The notes under the pieces were generated by a model that saw only the letters and a list, made by a program, of their open reading frames with translations, was not told the DNA's origin and did not search any database. 33,269 bases of DNA from Gymnopus androsaceus JB14. Taxonomy: Eukaryota > Basidiomycota > Agaricomycetes > Agaricales > Omphalotaceae. A program made the translations under genes and the position numbers. The stretch lies in the NCBI GenBank assembly GCA_009733575.1, contig ML769930.1, forward strand, positions 1-33,269, read 5' to 3'. Shown piece by piece: positions 18,821 through 30,375 of the stretch. Numbering within the stretch: position 1 is the first letter of the stretch; the number at the start of each line of letters is the position of its first letter.

Positions 18821-20145
18821 ATGACACCAGAAGAGTCAGAAGAAATTGCACTTCTTGGGGCTATATTCTCTGGCAATATTACTGCCCTAATATTTGGAAT
18901 TGGACTATTCGGTAAGCAATATATATCAAGGCAGTGAAGAGGGATGCTTATTTACTGCTTCCAGGTACCTACATGCTGGCTTTCATCATTGGCATGCATA
19001 TCATCTTGTATGCATATTGTCATATTCCATATTCTGACACCTAGATATCCTAAACAACACTGTAGGCAAAAGGTGGATAATGGACGGGCACATAAAGCAT
19101 TAATTGCACTCCTTCTGGCAGCATTTGTGCTGGTGGCTCTTACCACTTGTGCAGCTATTGCAAACAACTTGCTCATTGTCAAGTTAAGTTTGATGGTGTC
19201 ACTTTCGGGGGGTCTCTTGGCACAAGAAATGGCGGCTGGCTTGAAAGGCGAGGCAATAAATGTTTTAGAAGAATGGCCTGAGAGTTTTATTGTGAATTAT
19301 ACTTAAATCCCCCATTTTGGGCATGAAAACTGATACTTCCTATCACATACAGTTCTTGATTGCTGATACAGCTATTGTTTGGAGAGCTTGGGCACTTTGG
19401 GCAGAGAATAGGGTGATCAAGTGGATGCTGTTGGTTATCCTTTTGGCAGACATTGGTGGTCCCTTTGCCACATTTCCCTGACATAGATACTGACATTGGA
19501 TACTATTTAGGTGTCAACATTGCTGATGCTGTTGTTGACACTAAAGCAGATCTCAGCTTCATTCAAAATACTGTGACCTTGGATTGGCTCTCTACTGTGC
19601 TCAATTTGGCAGTAAATATTGTGGCAACACTCCTGATAGCTTATCGGGCATGGTGGGCTGCACCATTAGGCACCTCATTCATTTCCAAGACACTTATTTC
19701 ATGTATTGTTTTAGGACACATCATCAAACAACCCATGCAATATTGCAGAGCAAGAGAACACCAGTGGAAGTAATCCTTCTACTTATGATTGAGTCTGGTG
19801 CAATTTTTGGTGTGGTGCAGGTTTGTGATTTTCTAAAGTGTCAGCAAATACCCAAATTTATGACTTACTATACTTATGCAAAGGTAACCAACATTACCTT
19901 TGATGCACTGGACACTCATGCAACTGAATTCTCTCCTGTTGATACTGCCAAATCCCTTTTGGCTCAATTATATATATATAGTGCTGTGAGTCAAACTCTA
20001 TCCTAATATCCAGTTTCAATATTGGAGATGCAGCATCTAATCTGTTTTCTTTGATCTATAGGTCCTGAATCCAGTTGCTCTTGTCATACTGATTCACACA
20101 GGAAATACCTATGAGCACAGTTTTCATTTGGAAGATGTCACCTAG
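18821..20145 (+). CDS. Multi-pass 7TM membrane protein (gene A)
   Basis: Eight exons fit exactly: 18821-18911, 18965-19007, 19045-19291, 19353-19455, 19511-19652, 19715-19820, 19884-19985 and 20062-20145. All introns are GT-AG of 37-76 nt, giving 918 nt or 305 residues. The protein is almost all hydrophobic helices: exon 1/2 (LIFGIGLFG), ALIALLLAAFVLVALTT, FLIADTAIVWRAWALW, WMLLVILLADIGVNIADAV, LNLAVNIVATLLIAYRAW, VILLLMIESGAIFGVVQ and LLAQLYIYSAVLNPVALVIL. WRAWALW, AYRAW and ESGAIF are the marks I know from the large 7TM families of Agaricomycetes, whose ligands and roles are unknown. The ATG is chosen because it precedes the first helix and the frame holds to the stop. The cytosolic tail is very short compared with paralogue B. 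No stops or shifts: likely intact. Confidence 0.85.
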
Positions 20146-20876
20146 GAAATTGATCTGCTCTCAGCCAACAAAAAAGAAAAAAAATTCAAGATTATTTAGC
20201 CAAGGTGTTCAGGCCTTAACAATTGATTGTGTCATTTTTTAAAACCAAATCACATCTTCTTGCGTAATCCGAGGAAATTTTGTAGCATTTCTAGCACTTT
20301 GTAAGTCACATGCCAGAGGGCATCCGAATTTTACAGACTGTCATACCATGTCACAAGTCACACTGGAGGTCTATGAACAATTTCAACCCAGAAATTGAGG
20401 CCTACAGTGCCAAATTTTGGATGTCACAGGCTGCACCCTATGCCTATGACACAATTGGTCACAGTCACAGGTCCTTATGAAGTGCTCAAAATGGGACAGT
20501 TATTTAAAAATCTTGGATGTTGACATGCAAAACATTGACAACAACCTCAGTCCCAATCCAAAGGCCATTTTTTCCATGCTGATGACAGTGCAATACTCTT
20601 ACTTGCTAGAGTATTCAATATCCACCTAAACTCTTCTATTAGCGCCTCTTGGCTCTTGCTGTCAAGTAGACTTGCAACCAATCCCTACTATTGCCCTACT
20701 ATGAAATTGATTTGGTGTAAACAGCCAAATATGTTTGTCTATACCATCAACAAAGTGAATCACTCAACAGGCATGCAGGTTGCTTCTCTCTTTTTCACTT
20801 TGAGTTGCACAGTAAGCATCTAATTAGATGCACCAAACTCATTGGGCAGCTAATTTATGAAAATACATTGTACTTA
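20146..20876. other. Intergenic, nothing recognised
   Basis: Stops in all frames. An A-rich run at 20168-20185 could serve the 3' end of gene A. No repeat or conserved gene was seen. Confidence 0.5.
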
Positions 20877-21623
20877 CTGTGGGAGGCTGGCTACTCGGCC
20901 ACCCCCTAGTACCCGGCCACATGGTACCTACAACTGTCCACAGGGTTTGGGTCGGTCCAGAAAGGCTTCTATATTGTAGAGTAGCATACTACGAAGCTCC
21001 AAACAAGCGGTGGAGGTGCATGAAAGCTCCTCGGAGTCATGGTTGATCGGATATCGGCGCGAGATGCCGTAAAAAAGTGATTTCTCAAGCCATTTTTTGG
21101 AAAGACAAACCTGAATCACCACGACCGTCTATTTCCTCGCCACAACGAAGTCTCTGCGACCTTCATCTACATGCTGGGGATGTTTTGAGAGCCTCCTAGT
21201 ACTACTAGCTCTGAGTACTCGGCCGCATTTCCCAATCTTTATACAGTTTCTCTTGAAATCAATGTTATGACCTAAAAAGGCTCGACTCACTGCAAGATGA
21301 GGACTTAGTCCAATGATGTGCAACTTTGGTATTTCATCTCATACATTTATCTGAAGCACCTCCCGTTTTATTTGTATTTTTTGAAATTTATTTGCAGTCT
21401 CGATGCTCTATTGACCGGGATCCCTATCTTTGCCGGATTTGGACCCACCTCCGAAAAATATTCGGTATGAGCTCAGTTTTCATCGGAAAATCCTAGGACT
21501 GTGCTCAAAATGCGCGCAAGACCCTTTTCTACATACACGATATCCTTTTGCACTGTACATACGTGTATAGCTCATGTGCCAGGTAAAAAACCCTTAGGTG
21601 GCCGAGTAGCCAGCCTCCCATAG
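20877..21623. mobile_element. 747-bp TIR element flanked by TA
   Basis: The 27-bp ends 20877-20903 and 21597-21623 are inverted copies with one mismatch (core TGGGAGGCTGGCTACTCGGC). TA lies just outside at 20875-20876 and 21624-21625, suggesting a Tc1/mariner-type element. The motif TACTCGGCC also recurs inside near 21212-21220. No transposase frame was found, so it is non-autonomous or decayed. Confidence 0.75.
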
Positions 21624-21638
21624 TACTCTATCCCTTTA

Positions 21639-22916
21639 TTGCAAAAGCTCGAGAAGTATCTCCACGTTTTGGAAGAATATGGTTTGCCTATAGATGAGCT
21701 TTTCCTTTACCTAGCCAACCTTCGCTACTCCATTGACTTGCCCATCTTCTCCATCTCCTCCTCCACGAGCAGTAGCCAACGTTATCCAGAGGACGCAATG
21801 AACCACGCAAGTATCCTCGTCTTGATTCTCTGCGTACATCATCAACGTAGTGCTACTACGCCACGCACAACCAGCACCACGCTAGATTTAACTATCCAGA
21901 CCTTGAGCGACTCGGACACTGCATCCAAGGTTATACCAAAATCGAGGAACATGTTCAATTGCAACAAGGCTAAAGTCACCACTGAAAGCGTTTCTTACGA
22001 TGGAGAGCTATGATCTTCTCTTACCGTTGGTCGCGACTTGGAGTGACAGGGAGAATTTTTATCTCGCCTCGGTAAAAGTGAGTGTACGCAGGCGTAGAGC
22101 GGAAACTAATTCGCTTTGTGCTTTGTATAGAAATACGTTCCTGGTGGCGACCTCGCATTGCGAATAATGCAGCAACGGACATTTGACGAGGCCGAAGCAC
22201 GGTTCTATATCGTCGAACTAGTAAGTCTGGTCGGTTCAAGTATCTGCAATGAAAATTTACTCACATCGTCTTAGGTCGTAGCACTCGAACGCCTAAGCGC
22301 GCGCAGAATCATCCATCGCGATACCTATCAATATCCTCATCCGTCCTGACGGACATATCGTTCTCGCTGACTTTGGTGTATCAAAACGATTTTCTGATTT
22401 GAGCGAAGATACGGACGATTCCTTCTACACCGATTCGGATGGTAGCTTTTCTGATTTCAAGCCGATATAGCTCGGCGTTGCAGAACCAGTTGGTGCTAGC
22501 ATATCATCAGCGTACATGACTGACGACTGTGGAACGGCGTACTTCATGTCCCCAGAACAGCATCGCGAGGATCGGTACTCGTTCGAGGTAGATTATTGGG
22601 CTGTAGGAGTTATCCTGCATAAGATGGTGATGGGGAAGGTACGTTTGAACTAGCTGCTGTGGAGCTTCATCCGTCTTGCTACGTGGACGACATAGCTTCA
22701 TTCACTTGGTACAGCCCGTATGCTCACGTCAAATCTCTTCCCGGACGACCAAAACTGTCGGCGGGACAACAACTCGAGCTCGTCGATGTTCGACAGACGA
22801 TGGAAGTCTTGGATTCGGAGTGTGTTTTGTGCGATGTAGTGATGGGAAAGGGAGCACGACAAGAAATCGACGAAAGGGATGGATTGCGGTGTAGACCGAG
22901 CGATACGGACAAATAA
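21639..22916 (+). pseudogene. Decayed Ser/Thr protein kinase
   Basis: A kinase fold is readable in pieces: TASKVIPKS (the beta-3 Lys region), LLLPLVATWSDRENFYLAS, intron, KYVPGGDLALRIMQQRTFDEAEARFY, intron, VVALERLSARRIIHRD, then a small deletion and frame change that removes the K-P residues of the catalytic loop. Then come NILIRPDGHIVLADFGVSK (DFG), an Asp/Ser-rich insert, an in-frame TAG near 22470, CGTAYFMSPE (APE region) and EVDYWAVGVILHKM. PGGDL and the overall order resemble AGC-type kinases. The G-loop is not identifiable. Beyond 22640 the frame is unlike a kinase C-lobe (VDDIASFTWYSPYAHVK). Loss of the catalytic loop Lys and the stop make it inactive. Confidence 0.7.
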
Positions 22917-22993
22917 AATCGACGCTTTTGTAACAACAGAATGTACCCACCAAAAAAAAATTGTATACCTCCATTTTCAATCATCGCCACTGT

Positions 22994-23691
22994 CTATTCT
23001 GCTTTCTGCTTCACGTCCGAAGATGCCACTATGCTGTAGAGGCGGAATACCATGTCAACAGCCATCATCAAGGGTATCAAGAAGAACGGAATATAACTCG
23101 ATAGAAGGATGAGCTGTTGTTCAGAGGTGATCTTTGCGTTTTCTTTGAGGATGTAAAATATGCACGGAAGGGTAGTTGTAGCCGTTGACGCGCCATACGC
23201 CAGTATTAACACGTAAATTGAACGGGAACCTAGATATTAACTCAAGTGAGGATGTGGACAGCGCAAATTCAGAAGCAAACACTCCGTTCCACAACCCTCG
23301 TATTCCAAGAAAGAATGTAGGAAATTGGAATAGCCTATGGAAACAAAGTCAACGAAAGTCTGGACGCGGTGAATGAAGAATGCCCATACAATTCAAGCCA
23401 AACGAAACACTTCAACCAGAAAAGTTCACCCAGTAGCTCTCCGCGAACAGCACCAGAAATTAACGGGTCTGCCGAGAATTTGATGTACCAGTTTTGCAGC
23501 TCCGACAAGAATGAAGGTACCAATGCAGAAGGATACAGCATCTGAAAGTCAAGAAGAAGCGAAGCTGGAATATGGCTCTGTAGAGACAATTAGAATGCAA
23601 GTCCGCAAAAAAAAAGAAGCAAAAAGCTCACTATGAAGAAGCAGAAGTATATGAGGTCCATAGGGCGAGCTGTGAGTGGGATTCGAGACAT
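22994..23691 (-). pseudogene. TMEM97/sigma-2 receptor-like EXPERA protein, with apparent frameshift
   Basis: Exons 23691-23632, 23577-23390 and 23334-22994, separated by GT-AG introns of 54-55 nt. The protein opens FCFFISHIPASLLLDFQ, closely like the first helix of TMEM97. ADPLI and WLELLFQFPTFFLGIRG follow, then LILAYGASTATTTLPCIFYIL and SSYIPFFLIPLMMAVDM. The three acidic residues known to line the TMEM97 ligand pocket have counterparts (LLLDFQ, ADPLI, LELLFQ). Four helices in the ER membrane are expected; family members bind sterols and sigma ligands. A one-base frame change is needed between about 23215 and 23260, so this copy is either a recent pseudogene, has an unrecognised splice, or carries a sequencing error. 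It starts 103 bp from the divergent FunK1 gene. Confidence 0.75.
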
Positions 23692-23794
23692 GGTGGACCA
23701 GATGGTTCGATGGTGGTTGGTTGAAGATGTCTATTAGACGCCCATCCAGACGCTCAACGTTTCGAATGTCGCTCCTCTCTCCTGAACTAGGCAC
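23692..23794. promoter_or_regulatory. Shared divergent promoter region
   Basis: Only 103 bp separate the two start codons (23691 minus, 23795 plus), so both promoters must overlap here or extend into the neighbour's transcribed region. No TATA box is obvious. Confidence 0.4.
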
Positions 23795-26052
23795 ATGTCA
23801 CACTCTACAAACTCAGCAGCTACAGCTGGTACCAGCTCCTCTCAGCAGCACCTGAGGGACGCAATGCAGTTCGGACTTGAGGGACATGCTACTCCCTGCC
23901 AAATTATTCGTCAAATTGCTTTCAGCCAAGACCAGGAAACGGACGCTCCAGCTCATACACTTGAGTGTATGGCTGTTATAGACAACTACGACTGTAGCAT
24001 CAATTCTCTCGACTCCCTTGAACTCGAGAACCCATCTAATGGTCACGACGTGCTAGCATGCTTAGAATCTGAATGGGGACACGACGGATTAGCCAAATTC
24101 CTGAACGCTTGCTTGGCAGCTTGTCGAGCTGCATTAGGAGACATGGCTAAGCAGGCAAACCTCAACTTCTTTGTCTGGGACGGACCACAGAAACCCGACG
24201 AAGTCTTCTGGAGTCTAACCGGGAGCGCGCCGCAGGTGATCATCCCACTGGTAACAAAGTAAGGCTGGGAGTTTGTAGTTTTGCAGGCAGCAACCTACGC
24301 TCGCTGCCTCTTTAGCACAAGTCCACTTTGTCAATTCGCCCTGGTGGTCGGCTATAAACACACAAAACGCCTCTTTCGAATCCGGCTGTTTCATCGCGGA
24401 GGTCTCACAGCTTCTGAAGATTTAAATCCCTTTGATTCGGATGGACGGAAAGATATCCTTCGACTCCTGCTCTCCATACTTACTTGGAAGTGTCGTGCCG
24501 ACGCGTGGTGCAATGAAGCAAACATATTTCTTCCTGGGCCAGAAGGAGCAACAGAAATCTTTGTTTTTGATATCGAAAGCGTTTTGAACACCCGTAAATG
24601 TGTTTCCGCGCGCTCACCTTGCGTATTCCATATATGGTTCGCTTCCTCTGGCTTGGATTCTGTGAATCCCGTTGAAAAACCTTCTGCGCAACAGGACGAG
24701 CCATCATATTCAAAACGCGACATCCAGAGGCATCCCGAGACTCCCAAGGAGTTTCAGTCACTGCCAGGTGTATCTGGAGCAAAGTCGTCGACAAGTAAAG
24801 GTCAGTGGTCTTGTAATGATTTGACTCCCATTTGACAATCGGAGACGTAGCCAAACCAATCAGCATCTCACAATCCCGGACAGTGAAGGTTGAACCGCTA
24901 GTCCTTGTGAACGAAACCTTTGTCATCAAGTCTTCCTGGACCTCTACTGAGAGTCGAAACAATACTACTATCGAGCTTCGTCTGCTTCGCCAATGTAGAG
25001 GCATGTTCGGTGTCCCAAGGAATTTGTACTCCTTCCGAGCTCACCATAATGATGCCTGTCCGTCCGCCAATCATTTTTTTCTACCTCCCGCAGAAAAAGT
25101 GGGCGAGTACCGTTGGGTTTGTTCAACAACAGCACCTATAAACCAACAGAATATCGTACACTTCTAATTCATGGTAATGGTACTTCATTCGTCGTACACT
25201 CGCTAGTGTCAGCGCCGGATGTGTCTTCAATGGTTCGGGCGGTTGTTCATGCACATCTTGGTGAGATGGGATAGCTCTTCTGCATTGCATTACCTTAATT
25301 TTCTCGAATACTTCAGGTTACTATAATATGTGCCAGAAGTACTTCCTGCACCGGGACATTAGTATCGGTAATGTTCTCATGGTGGAACAGAGGATCAAAT
25401 GCGAACCGTTTACTATACAAAATCCCAACGAAATTCAAACGGAAATTCTAGAGGTTTGTACAGAATTGGGGATCTCGGACAAACACTATGGCATTCTGAT
25501 CGATGGTGATATGATCATCGACTGGAGCACGTATTTTGACGAGAAGTACGATGGCTCAAATTCTGTGAGGCTTTCGTTATGCCCATTCCTTTCACTAGAC
25601 TGACCACCCGGTAGGGGACCCCTGAGTTCATGTCAAACGCGCTACTAGAACAAGACGATGGGATCATTCATTCCCCTGTGGATGACTACTGGTCATTCTA
25701 TTTCACCACACAATGGGCATGCGTTTTCCGCAAAGCACTACCGGGGGAGGCCTTAGGGGATCCGAAAAAGCTTGAATATCTGCGCAGCTTACTTGCTGGA
25801 GGTACTGCAAGTAGGGCATTGGGAACAAACTCTATTGTTGATTACGTCCTGAGAGAACGTTACCATGGGTCCTTTTTGACTAACATTCAACTTTTTCTCA
25901 GAGAATGGAACCGGGCACTGAAAGAACTTTGGTGGGAGTGGCAGGATCCCGAGGTACAATTTTGCGCTGACACTTTTCGACTCTATGCGGACAAGGGTTT
26001 ATTATCTTTTTTGAAAGTAGCGCGTCCTTTTTACTCTCGGGAGGCTGTCTGA
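23795..26052 (+). CDS. FunK1-type fungal protein kinase
   Basis: Modelled exons 23795-24250, 24287-24800, 24851-25106, 25133-25260, 25317-25564 and 25615-26052 give 679 residues in one frame. The N-terminal half holds the FunK1 signature stretch (AATYARCLFSTSPLCQFAL, FHRGGLTASEDL, DILRLLLSILTWK). The kinase core follows: ETFVIKSSW (Lys about residue 350), LHRDISIGN (about 462-470, catalytic Asp 465), LIDGD (about 512-516, in the DFG position), GTPEFM (about 535) and DDYWSFYFTTQW. These are the usual FunK1 variants, and all catalytic residues are present. Two modelled introns are unusually short (36 and 26 nt); the 26-nt one might hide a small frameshift. FunK1 is expanded in Agaricomycetes; substrates are unknown. 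Confidence 0.8.
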
Positions 26053-26355
26053 ACGTATAAAGTTATTGGCTCGTTTCATTGCTTGAAAATAATTACGTCC
26101 TAGTATGGGTATCTCTTTCTTACATCAATCTATCTGAGCATGAACGTCTAGAAAGGCAGACTTGGGCGCCTGTAAATCAGTCCGAATTAGGATAATGGCG
26201 CTTAAAGATTCCTTTGTATTTGCGCGCGGTGTCACTCGTGACCGTTCTTCCTGATTCTCTTCTTTCACTGTCGGTGAATTATTCATCTACCTTTCGTCAC
26301 TCGTATAAACTAACAGTCAAACTCCAGCTCGCATCCTCCCACTTTAACCGTACCA
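26053..26355. promoter_or_regulatory. Upstream region of the F-box gene
   Basis: TATAAA at 26304-26309 lies about 50 bp before the ATG, with pyrimidine-rich sequence just upstream of the start. No gene recognised. Confidence 0.4.
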
Positions 26356-28038
26356 ATGATTCTCTCGACTACATTTATCACATTGCCCAACGAAATTCTT
26401 CACCTCATTTCTGAAGAGTTTCAAGATCCCGGCAGCCTTTCCTGCCTTCCACTCATTTCAAAACGATCATATGAGGTTTTTAATCGTCGTCTTTACGAAT
26501 CTGTGCGAAACATGGACCAACTAGTCACCCTTGCCCTGTCAGAGGTGGACAGACTGCCACTGAACGGAGCTCATCCCGCATCGTTTGTCAAGGACCTGGA
26601 AATCAAATATCACCAGCAGCTAACAGAGGAAGCAGAGGGTGAAATGATGGCTTTTGGAATACAAGAAACATCTCAAGCGGCATTGTTCCGGAAACAGGCC
26701 TCTTCTGCATTGAACAATGTACTCCGATACTGCGCTCCCCTGCATCATTTGCGATTTTATTGCGATACAATCTCCCTACCTGAAGTTTTTGGAGGCTTGG
26801 ACCTCACTACGTTTGACTCCCTTAGGGAGCTTGCGATTGGTTGTCCATTTCCGAAAAGGAGTTTGAAGCAAAGCTTGGATATTTTTGTCAGTCCCGACTT
26901 CCGAGGTCATACTTTTCTGATGGAAAAATGTCGCTAACCCGCATTGACAGGAATCATTATGTCGTGGTTGCGTGGATTTGACTTCACTGAAATTGGACTG
27001 GTATCATGTTAAATACTTCCGTAAGTCCATGTTTTTTTCAAAAAAATCCTGCAGGCTCCGAAGCTCACCCTTCTTTAATCTAGCTGACCCCAATATCCTG
27101 GCCCGACTCATGGAACGAATTCCCAAAGTCTGCCCAAATGTTACAGAAATCGGTCTTTATCTTCCGGGCACCGGAATTATGCAAGAACAACCTTGCGAAA
27201 GGATTCAACAAGTTATGGACAATGCCGATTTCTCATTTCCCCTTCTAAAGACTTGTCGCATCCAATTTGTTCACTTGATAAATTGCAAGGCCTTCTTCCT
27301 GCGCCATCCTGCAATTGAATATCTCGAACATCTCAGCGACTTCTCAGATCTCAAAATGTCGCTGGGAGTACTCCCAAACCTTAGACATTTCAATGGCTAT
27401 GTACTCGACTACATTACCTTGTACAAGGAATGTGCACCTCCTATTGAATGTCTCGAGGTGAACTTTCTTTCAGACTGGCATTGTTTGGAGGCAGAGGAAG
27501 AGTTCGATTTCCTCCGTGCGCTGTTAAACACGCAGACAATCCGCAAGTTGATTATATGTGACTTGCGGAATTCTCCTGGAATGAGCTTGGATCTTATACA
27601 GGGCATCACTGATTCATGTCCAAAGTTGAGATCCTTTTCCTGCATAGTCGACACTACTTATGACATACAGGTAAGCTTACATTTCCTTCCGCTCACCGGG
27701 CATGATCAATCATTGACTTGTCGTATAAGTGGCACATGCGGCAGGTTTATTCAGCCATAATCCCCAAACTTGATCATCTCGAGCATCTGAGTATATGCTT
27801 CCAGTACTCCTCATTCGATGATGAACATGCCTTTGACCTATTGCACAGTCTACATTTTGAAGCTTTATCCTCTGACAGCCGCATTTGTTGTCATCGAGCA
27901 TTGAAAACAGTGCAGATTGATGTACGGCTACCATCCTCTGACCCGGACCTCTGGTACACGGAGGACCAGTTCTACTTTATGAAGAAGAAGGACAAGATCG
28001 TGCCTGCTTCCAGCCTTGATAGTTATTATAAATTCTAG
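26356..28038 (+). CDS. F-box protein with leucine-rich C-terminal part
   Basis: Exons 26356-26886, 26951-27670 and 27745-28038. Inside exon 2 the stretch 27021-27083 (63 nt, GTAAGT...TAG) is probably a further intron; removing it keeps the frame and gives 493 residues. Residues about 9-45 form an F-box (LPNEILHLISEEF, SLSCLPLISKRSYEVFNRRLY), which binds Skp1 in SCF ubiquitin ligases. The remainder has irregular Leu-rich repeats (LTSLKLDWYHV, IEYLEHLSDFSDLK, IRKLIICDL, LDHLEHLSICF), the usual substrate-binding layout. F-box/LRR genes are very numerous in Agaricomycetes; the target is unknown. No inactivating mutation seen. Confidence 0.8.
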
Positions 28039-28809
28039 ATACTTAATTCGGACTCATACCGACTGATCTTTCTATTCTACTCTTGACGTTCAGACAAGAT
28101 TGATGGAAGAAAGGATAATAGGACGGGATCTCGTCAACAAGTCTAGAACAATGTAATGAGCCGATAGTGACTTCAAAAGGTCAGACAGCCTACCCAGAGT
28201 AAAAACGACGCGCTACCCTCAAAAAAAATGATAAACCCTTGTCTGCATAGAGTCGAGAAGTGTTAGCCCAAAAATTGTACCTCAGGATCATCCTCCTCCC
28301 CTGCCACTCCCGCAGCAATTTGAAACCTAAACCTTCTCTCCGCCTCTGTTATTCGCTCTCATGTCTGTTCCGGCCTAGGATTACACACCCAGTGCGGCTA
28401 ATGCTTCATCAATAGCAGCCGTTCCTGATAGCATCTTCATCTGAAGAGCCTAACTTGTCCTTCAAGATGGATTTGAGATACTTGATAGAGGACTCGGAGC
28501 ACTGGCAACAGACTCGGAAGTATAAAGTTTTGATCATGACCAAAACTGTCGCAATTCGGATCTCGAGTAGTACCCGAGATGTTCAAGCTAAGAAGTATGT
28601 ATATATATGCGCTTCCTTCTCCTTGAGGCTTGGTGGCTGCCAGTGTAATGATACTTATTCTGCATCCGACTCGCTTTAACCCAATCCGGATTCCAACTTC
28701 TGGGGAGGAGTGCACATGGACCACAAGTTCAGAGATGCACTACCGATCGTGTTAATATATTACAAACGACTCACAGAGTCACACAGCATACTTACAATTA
28801 TTTCAATAT
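28039..28809. other. Intergenic, nothing recognised
   Basis: About 770 bp between the convergent ends of the F-box gene and 7TM gene B. Short open frames exist on both strands but none has a recognisable domain or consistent splicing. Confidence 0.5.
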
Positions 28810-30297
28810 TCATGAGATGATGCTATGTTTACCTTCAAGCTTTTGGCCTGCCTCAATGTCATAGATTTCAAGTTGGCCATGATTTTGCTCGGCATAGTCC
28901 AAGTATGAATCTGAATCATCCATCACACTACCACCTGATTCTGCAGCACTTAGATTGTCAGCAAATCGAATAGTTGAAATAGGAGGAGCTATTGGACGAG
29001 ATGATGATGGTCTGCTTTCAATTTCCGAGCTTATAGTTGCCTGGAGCGATTTGTTAGACCATACAATGATGACGGTCAACGTAGGAAGGATTGCCTGTAT
29101 TAAATTTGTCCATAAGTACTAAGTAGAGGTTAGGATTCTTTCACCTACCCCGAGATATATAGATGCATTTGTGATTGCCATGCTTGCAAGGGTTACCGGT
29201 GGGGTGTTGGCCCCATCTAAGTTACCTTGAAGGCTATTCAGAATGGCCATTAGCAGCTAAGAATTAGGATAAGCTTTCCTATTACATAGTTAGATATCTG
29301 TCTACTTACCTGTATCACCACAAATATTAATCCACTTTCAACGAGAATGATTAGAATTCTCGTGACATCCGTAAGTCTGGTCGGAATTCCTTTCATCATT
29401 CTGTAATGTCTCCTAATTCCTGGTTCAGAATAATGATTCTGAAGGCAGAAATCACATACCATGCTTTCCATGCAATGAATGCTGTCCCAAGAGCATTTGT
29501 CCCCAGTGACATGCAGCGACTAGCTAAGGACATCTGTCCCTCAACTTCGGGAAGGAGAGTATTCTTAAGGATGTCGACATCAGTAAGAGTGTTCTGAGAT
29601 ATCCATAGAGCTAAAGTCTGATGTGAGCAGCGAGCTGGGCAGGCAAGAATAAGTACTCTAGAAGCACACCTGTATTTGCTGCTGCAAATATGCCTACCGA
29701 GACTCGTACAGCCGTATTTCCTGGGTAGAGAACCCATGTGTGCCACAGCACAATCAGATCCGAGATTATCCACTGGAAGATAGTAGTAGGTTATAAAGAT
29801 AATTGAAGAGAATGAGCTCCTTGTCATACATTGATCATAGGCCAGCCAGACAAAAGTGCCATTACTGAAAATTGTAGTTTGTATTGCTCAAAGCGGTCGG
29901 GCAGAGGTATGTGTGGTTCGCGGAGGTACACATCTATCAGGCCAAGCAGACCGATTGTCTGAATGATGAAGTACGCTGTTGTGGCAACAAAGAGCAGAAG
30001 AATTGCAACCAGAAGTGCCTTCGAAGCGCGGGATTTCCGGGGACGGGTTCTGGTATGATATACAACTTGAACGGACGGGTTAGTTTGGATGCAAGTGAAA
30101 TAAGCTCACAGTATCATGCCAAGGCAAACGGCGAAAATAGCAAGATATAGGCCTGCGCCCAGTCAGTGCGCGAGTTGGATTCAGAGGCCGACGAGCCACC
30201 CACCATACATAACAGCTCCAATTACATATATGACTGTATTCCAGTAGAGATTGAAGCCCATCGATACAAGAAGCCCATCCTCAGTATTAGTCGTCAT
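28810..30297 (-). CDS. Multi-pass 7TM membrane protein (gene B)
   Basis: Exons 30297-30204, 30152-30110, 30049-29830, 29772-29670, 29610-29460, 29412-29310, 29256-29149 and 29094-28810, all GT-AG introns of 47-60 nt, total 1107 nt or 368 residues. Helices read VIYVIGAVMYGLYLAIFAVCL, ALLVAILLLFVATTAYFII, a third with WIISDLIVLWHTWVLY, VSVGIFAAANTALW, LGTNALGTAFIAWKAW, LIIVLVESGLIFVVIQ-like and GAILPTLTVIIVW. The C-terminal tail (about 80 residues) is cytosolic by analogy and rich in Ser, Asp and Glu (MDDSDSYLDY). Exon order, the 43-nt second exon and the 103-nt fourth exon match gene A, so the two are paralogues. The ATG lies about 75 bp from a TATA box. Ligand unknown; no damage seen. Confidence 0.85.
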
Positions 30298-30367
30298 CTC
30301 AGATCAATCGCAGATTGGAGCTGAGGGTGTAGAGTAGTTGGTTATTGTTGTAGACCATTGACCTGAG

Positions 30368-30375
30368 CTTATATA
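30368..30375 (-). promoter_or_regulatory. TATA box of 7TM gene B
   Basis: TATATAAG on the minus strand, 71-78 bp upstream of the ATG at 30297: a good core-promoter match. Confidence 0.5.

Noticed and set aside
24391..25004. Minus-strand open frames of 118-174 codons
   Set aside because: Antisense shadows of the FunK1 gene, whose exons, splice sites and motifs are consistent on the plus strand.
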